Of a stretch of DNA of 5,747 bases, positions 5,066-5,747 are shown piece after piece. Under the pieces are notes generated by a model that made no database searches, had not been told where the DNA came from, and saw only the letters and a program-made list of their open reading frames with translations. A program made the translations under genes and the position numbers. Position 1 is the first letter of the stretch. Each line of letters opens with the position of its first letter. The stretch is from Microbacteriaceae bacterium (lineage in GTDB: Bacteria; Actinomycetota; Actinomycetes; Actinomycetales; Microbacteriaceae), in assembly GCA_026785785.1 (NCBI GenBank), contig JAJAZI010000238.1:1-5747 (forward strand), in the 5' to 3' direction.

Positions 5066-5578
5066 TCATGCAGGCCGATCCGCCATCAGGTAGACCAGCT
5101 CACCACCGCTGTCGATGATCCTGTGATCACGGCGGAAGCCAATTTTCTCCAGAACCCGGAACGACGGAGTGTTCCACGAACGCACCGTGGACCAGAGCCG
5201 CTGCCGGCCGGTGGCGAACGCGGCATCCATAACGGCTCGCGCAGCTTCTGTCGCGTAACCGTTGCCGTGGAATCGCGCCAGCAGCTCGTGCGCGATCTCG
5301 GGTTCGTCCAGGCTGCCGCGGCCGATGAGCAGCCCGCAATAGCCGAGCGGCTCGGCATCCGACCTCCGCCGGATTGTCAGGAAACCGATGCCGGACTCGC
5401 GCACCGTCACCTGCTGCGCGACGAGTCGTTGCCTCGCTTCGAGAAGGGTGACGGTCGTGCCGCCATCGTGCCCGCTGAGCAGTTCGAGGTTCCAGGACGC
5501 ATCGTCCGCGCCGCGCAGGCGGAGCGACAGACGATCGGTCTCGAGCGCACACGCCATCGGCTCGAACACGGTGCTCAT
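5066..5578 (-). CDS. GNAT family N-acetyltransferase (RimJ/RimL-like)
   Basis: This 170-residue protein has the GNAT fold of the Acetyltransf_3 type (PF13302). These cytoplasmic enzymes transfer the acetyl group of acetyl-CoA to an amine, often a protein N terminus or a small molecule. The family opening LETDRLSLRL is at residues 12-21, the beta strand GFLTIRRRSDAEPLGYCGLL at 65-84, the acetyl-CoA pyrophosphate loop RFHGNGYA (R/Q-x-x-G-x-G) at 102-109, and the closing WNTPSFRVLEKIGF at 135-148. The ATG at 5578 is chosen because the homology starts a few residues later and TACCGT lies exactly six bases upstream. An in-frame ATG at 5698 would add 40 residues unlike any GNAT N terminus and would bury this promoter. 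The gene is monocistronic, with a hairpin right after the stop. The substrate cannot be predicted. Confidence 0.9.
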   Translation of the reverse strand: MSTVFEPMACALETDRLSLRLRGADDASWNLELLSGHDGGTTVTLLEARQRLVAQQVTVRESGIGFLTIRRRSDAEPLGYCGLLIGRGSLDEPEIAHELLARFHGNGYATEAARAVMDAAFATGRQRLWSTVRSWNTPSFRVLEKIGFRRDHRIIDSGGELVYLMADRPA

Positions 5579-5584
5579 CACCTC

Positions 5585-5590
5585 ACGGTA
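5585..5590 (-). promoter_or_regulatory. -10 box of the GNAT gene (leaderless)
   Basis: TACCGT on the minus strand ends six bases before the ATG at 5578. A weak -35-like TTGTGG lies at 5615-5610, with a 19-base spacer. The GAGGTG between box and ATG touches the start codon, so it cannot act as a normal ribosome binding site. Confidence 0.55.
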
Positions 5591-5711
5591 GGCCAGAAGA
5601 GTACTACCCCCACAACTGGCCACACTGAAAAGCTGTCTTTCACTCAGCAGGACCGACAGACTAGGAGCTGAAGAAGGCCGAGCCTCGACTGCCGGCAATG
5701 GGGGACGCAGT

Positions 5712-5747
5712 GTGAGCGCAGCAGGGCAGTCCGCCGGAACCGAAGCC
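5712..5747 (+). CDS. Possible start of a divergent gene (partial, runs off the window)
   Basis: A GTG at 5712 opens a frame that reads MSAAGQSAGTEA to the edge of the window. GGGGGA at 5700-5705 lies six bases upstream and could serve as a ribosome binding site. The nearby ATG at 5698 meets a TGA after five codons, so it is not the start. The position, divergent from the GNAT gene, is sensible, but twelve codons give no family and the call rests only on start signals. Confidence 0.35.
   Translation, partial: MSAAGQSAGTEA

Noticed and set aside
5579..5698. N-terminal extension of the GNAT protein to an ATG at 5698
   Set aside because: The extra 40 residues do not resemble a GNAT N terminus and would place the well-positioned TACCGT box inside the gene.

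Overview
The window is GC-rich, its coding codons end mostly in G or C, and several genes have TANNNT -10 boxes placed so that the mRNA would begin at or very near the start codon. Together with the DUF6412/yidC pair, this points to a high-GC actinobacterium, most likely Microbacteriaceae or a close relative. That placement is inferred from gene content and style, not from a marker gene.

Layout, left to right. A DUF1697 protein (+, 13-537) abuts, tail to tail, a two-gene operon of DUF202 (YidH/YidG-like) membrane proteins (-, 1262 to 538). Upstream of that operon, 1307-1607 holds the broken remains of a metallo-beta-lactamase-fold hydrolase gene (+), whose TAG stop overlaps the TAG stop of the convergent yidC in a shared CTAG. 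A minus-strand operon follows: a small DUF6412 membrane protein (2678-2385), then a second-type YidC/Oxa1 insertase (2311-1604), with three inverted repeats across the junction. A divergent promoter region (2679-2738) separates this operon from an EntS-like MFS exporter (+, 2739-4082). The exporter ends in a 4-base overlap with a convergent DUF7002 protein (-, 4744-4079). About 320 bases without a convincing gene follow, then a GNAT acetyltransferase (-, 5578-5066) and probably the first codons of a divergent gene (+, 5712 onward).

Most genes are unrelated housekeeping or accessory functions. The unit that forms a system is DUF6412-yidC. The small protein has a membrane hairpin, then about 35 residues (roughly one ribosome tunnel length), then R-A-P-S seven codons before its stop. 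Actinobacterial and proteobacterial arrest peptides encoded upstream of yidC or secDF (ApcA, ApdA, ApdP) share R-A-P-G/P near their C termini. The proposal is that DUF6412 is a nascent-chain sensor of YidC activity that controls yidC translation through the hairpins between the genes. The motif and layout are seen in the sequence; the function is inference.

No tRNA, rRNA, CRISPR array, insertion sequence or phage gene was found.
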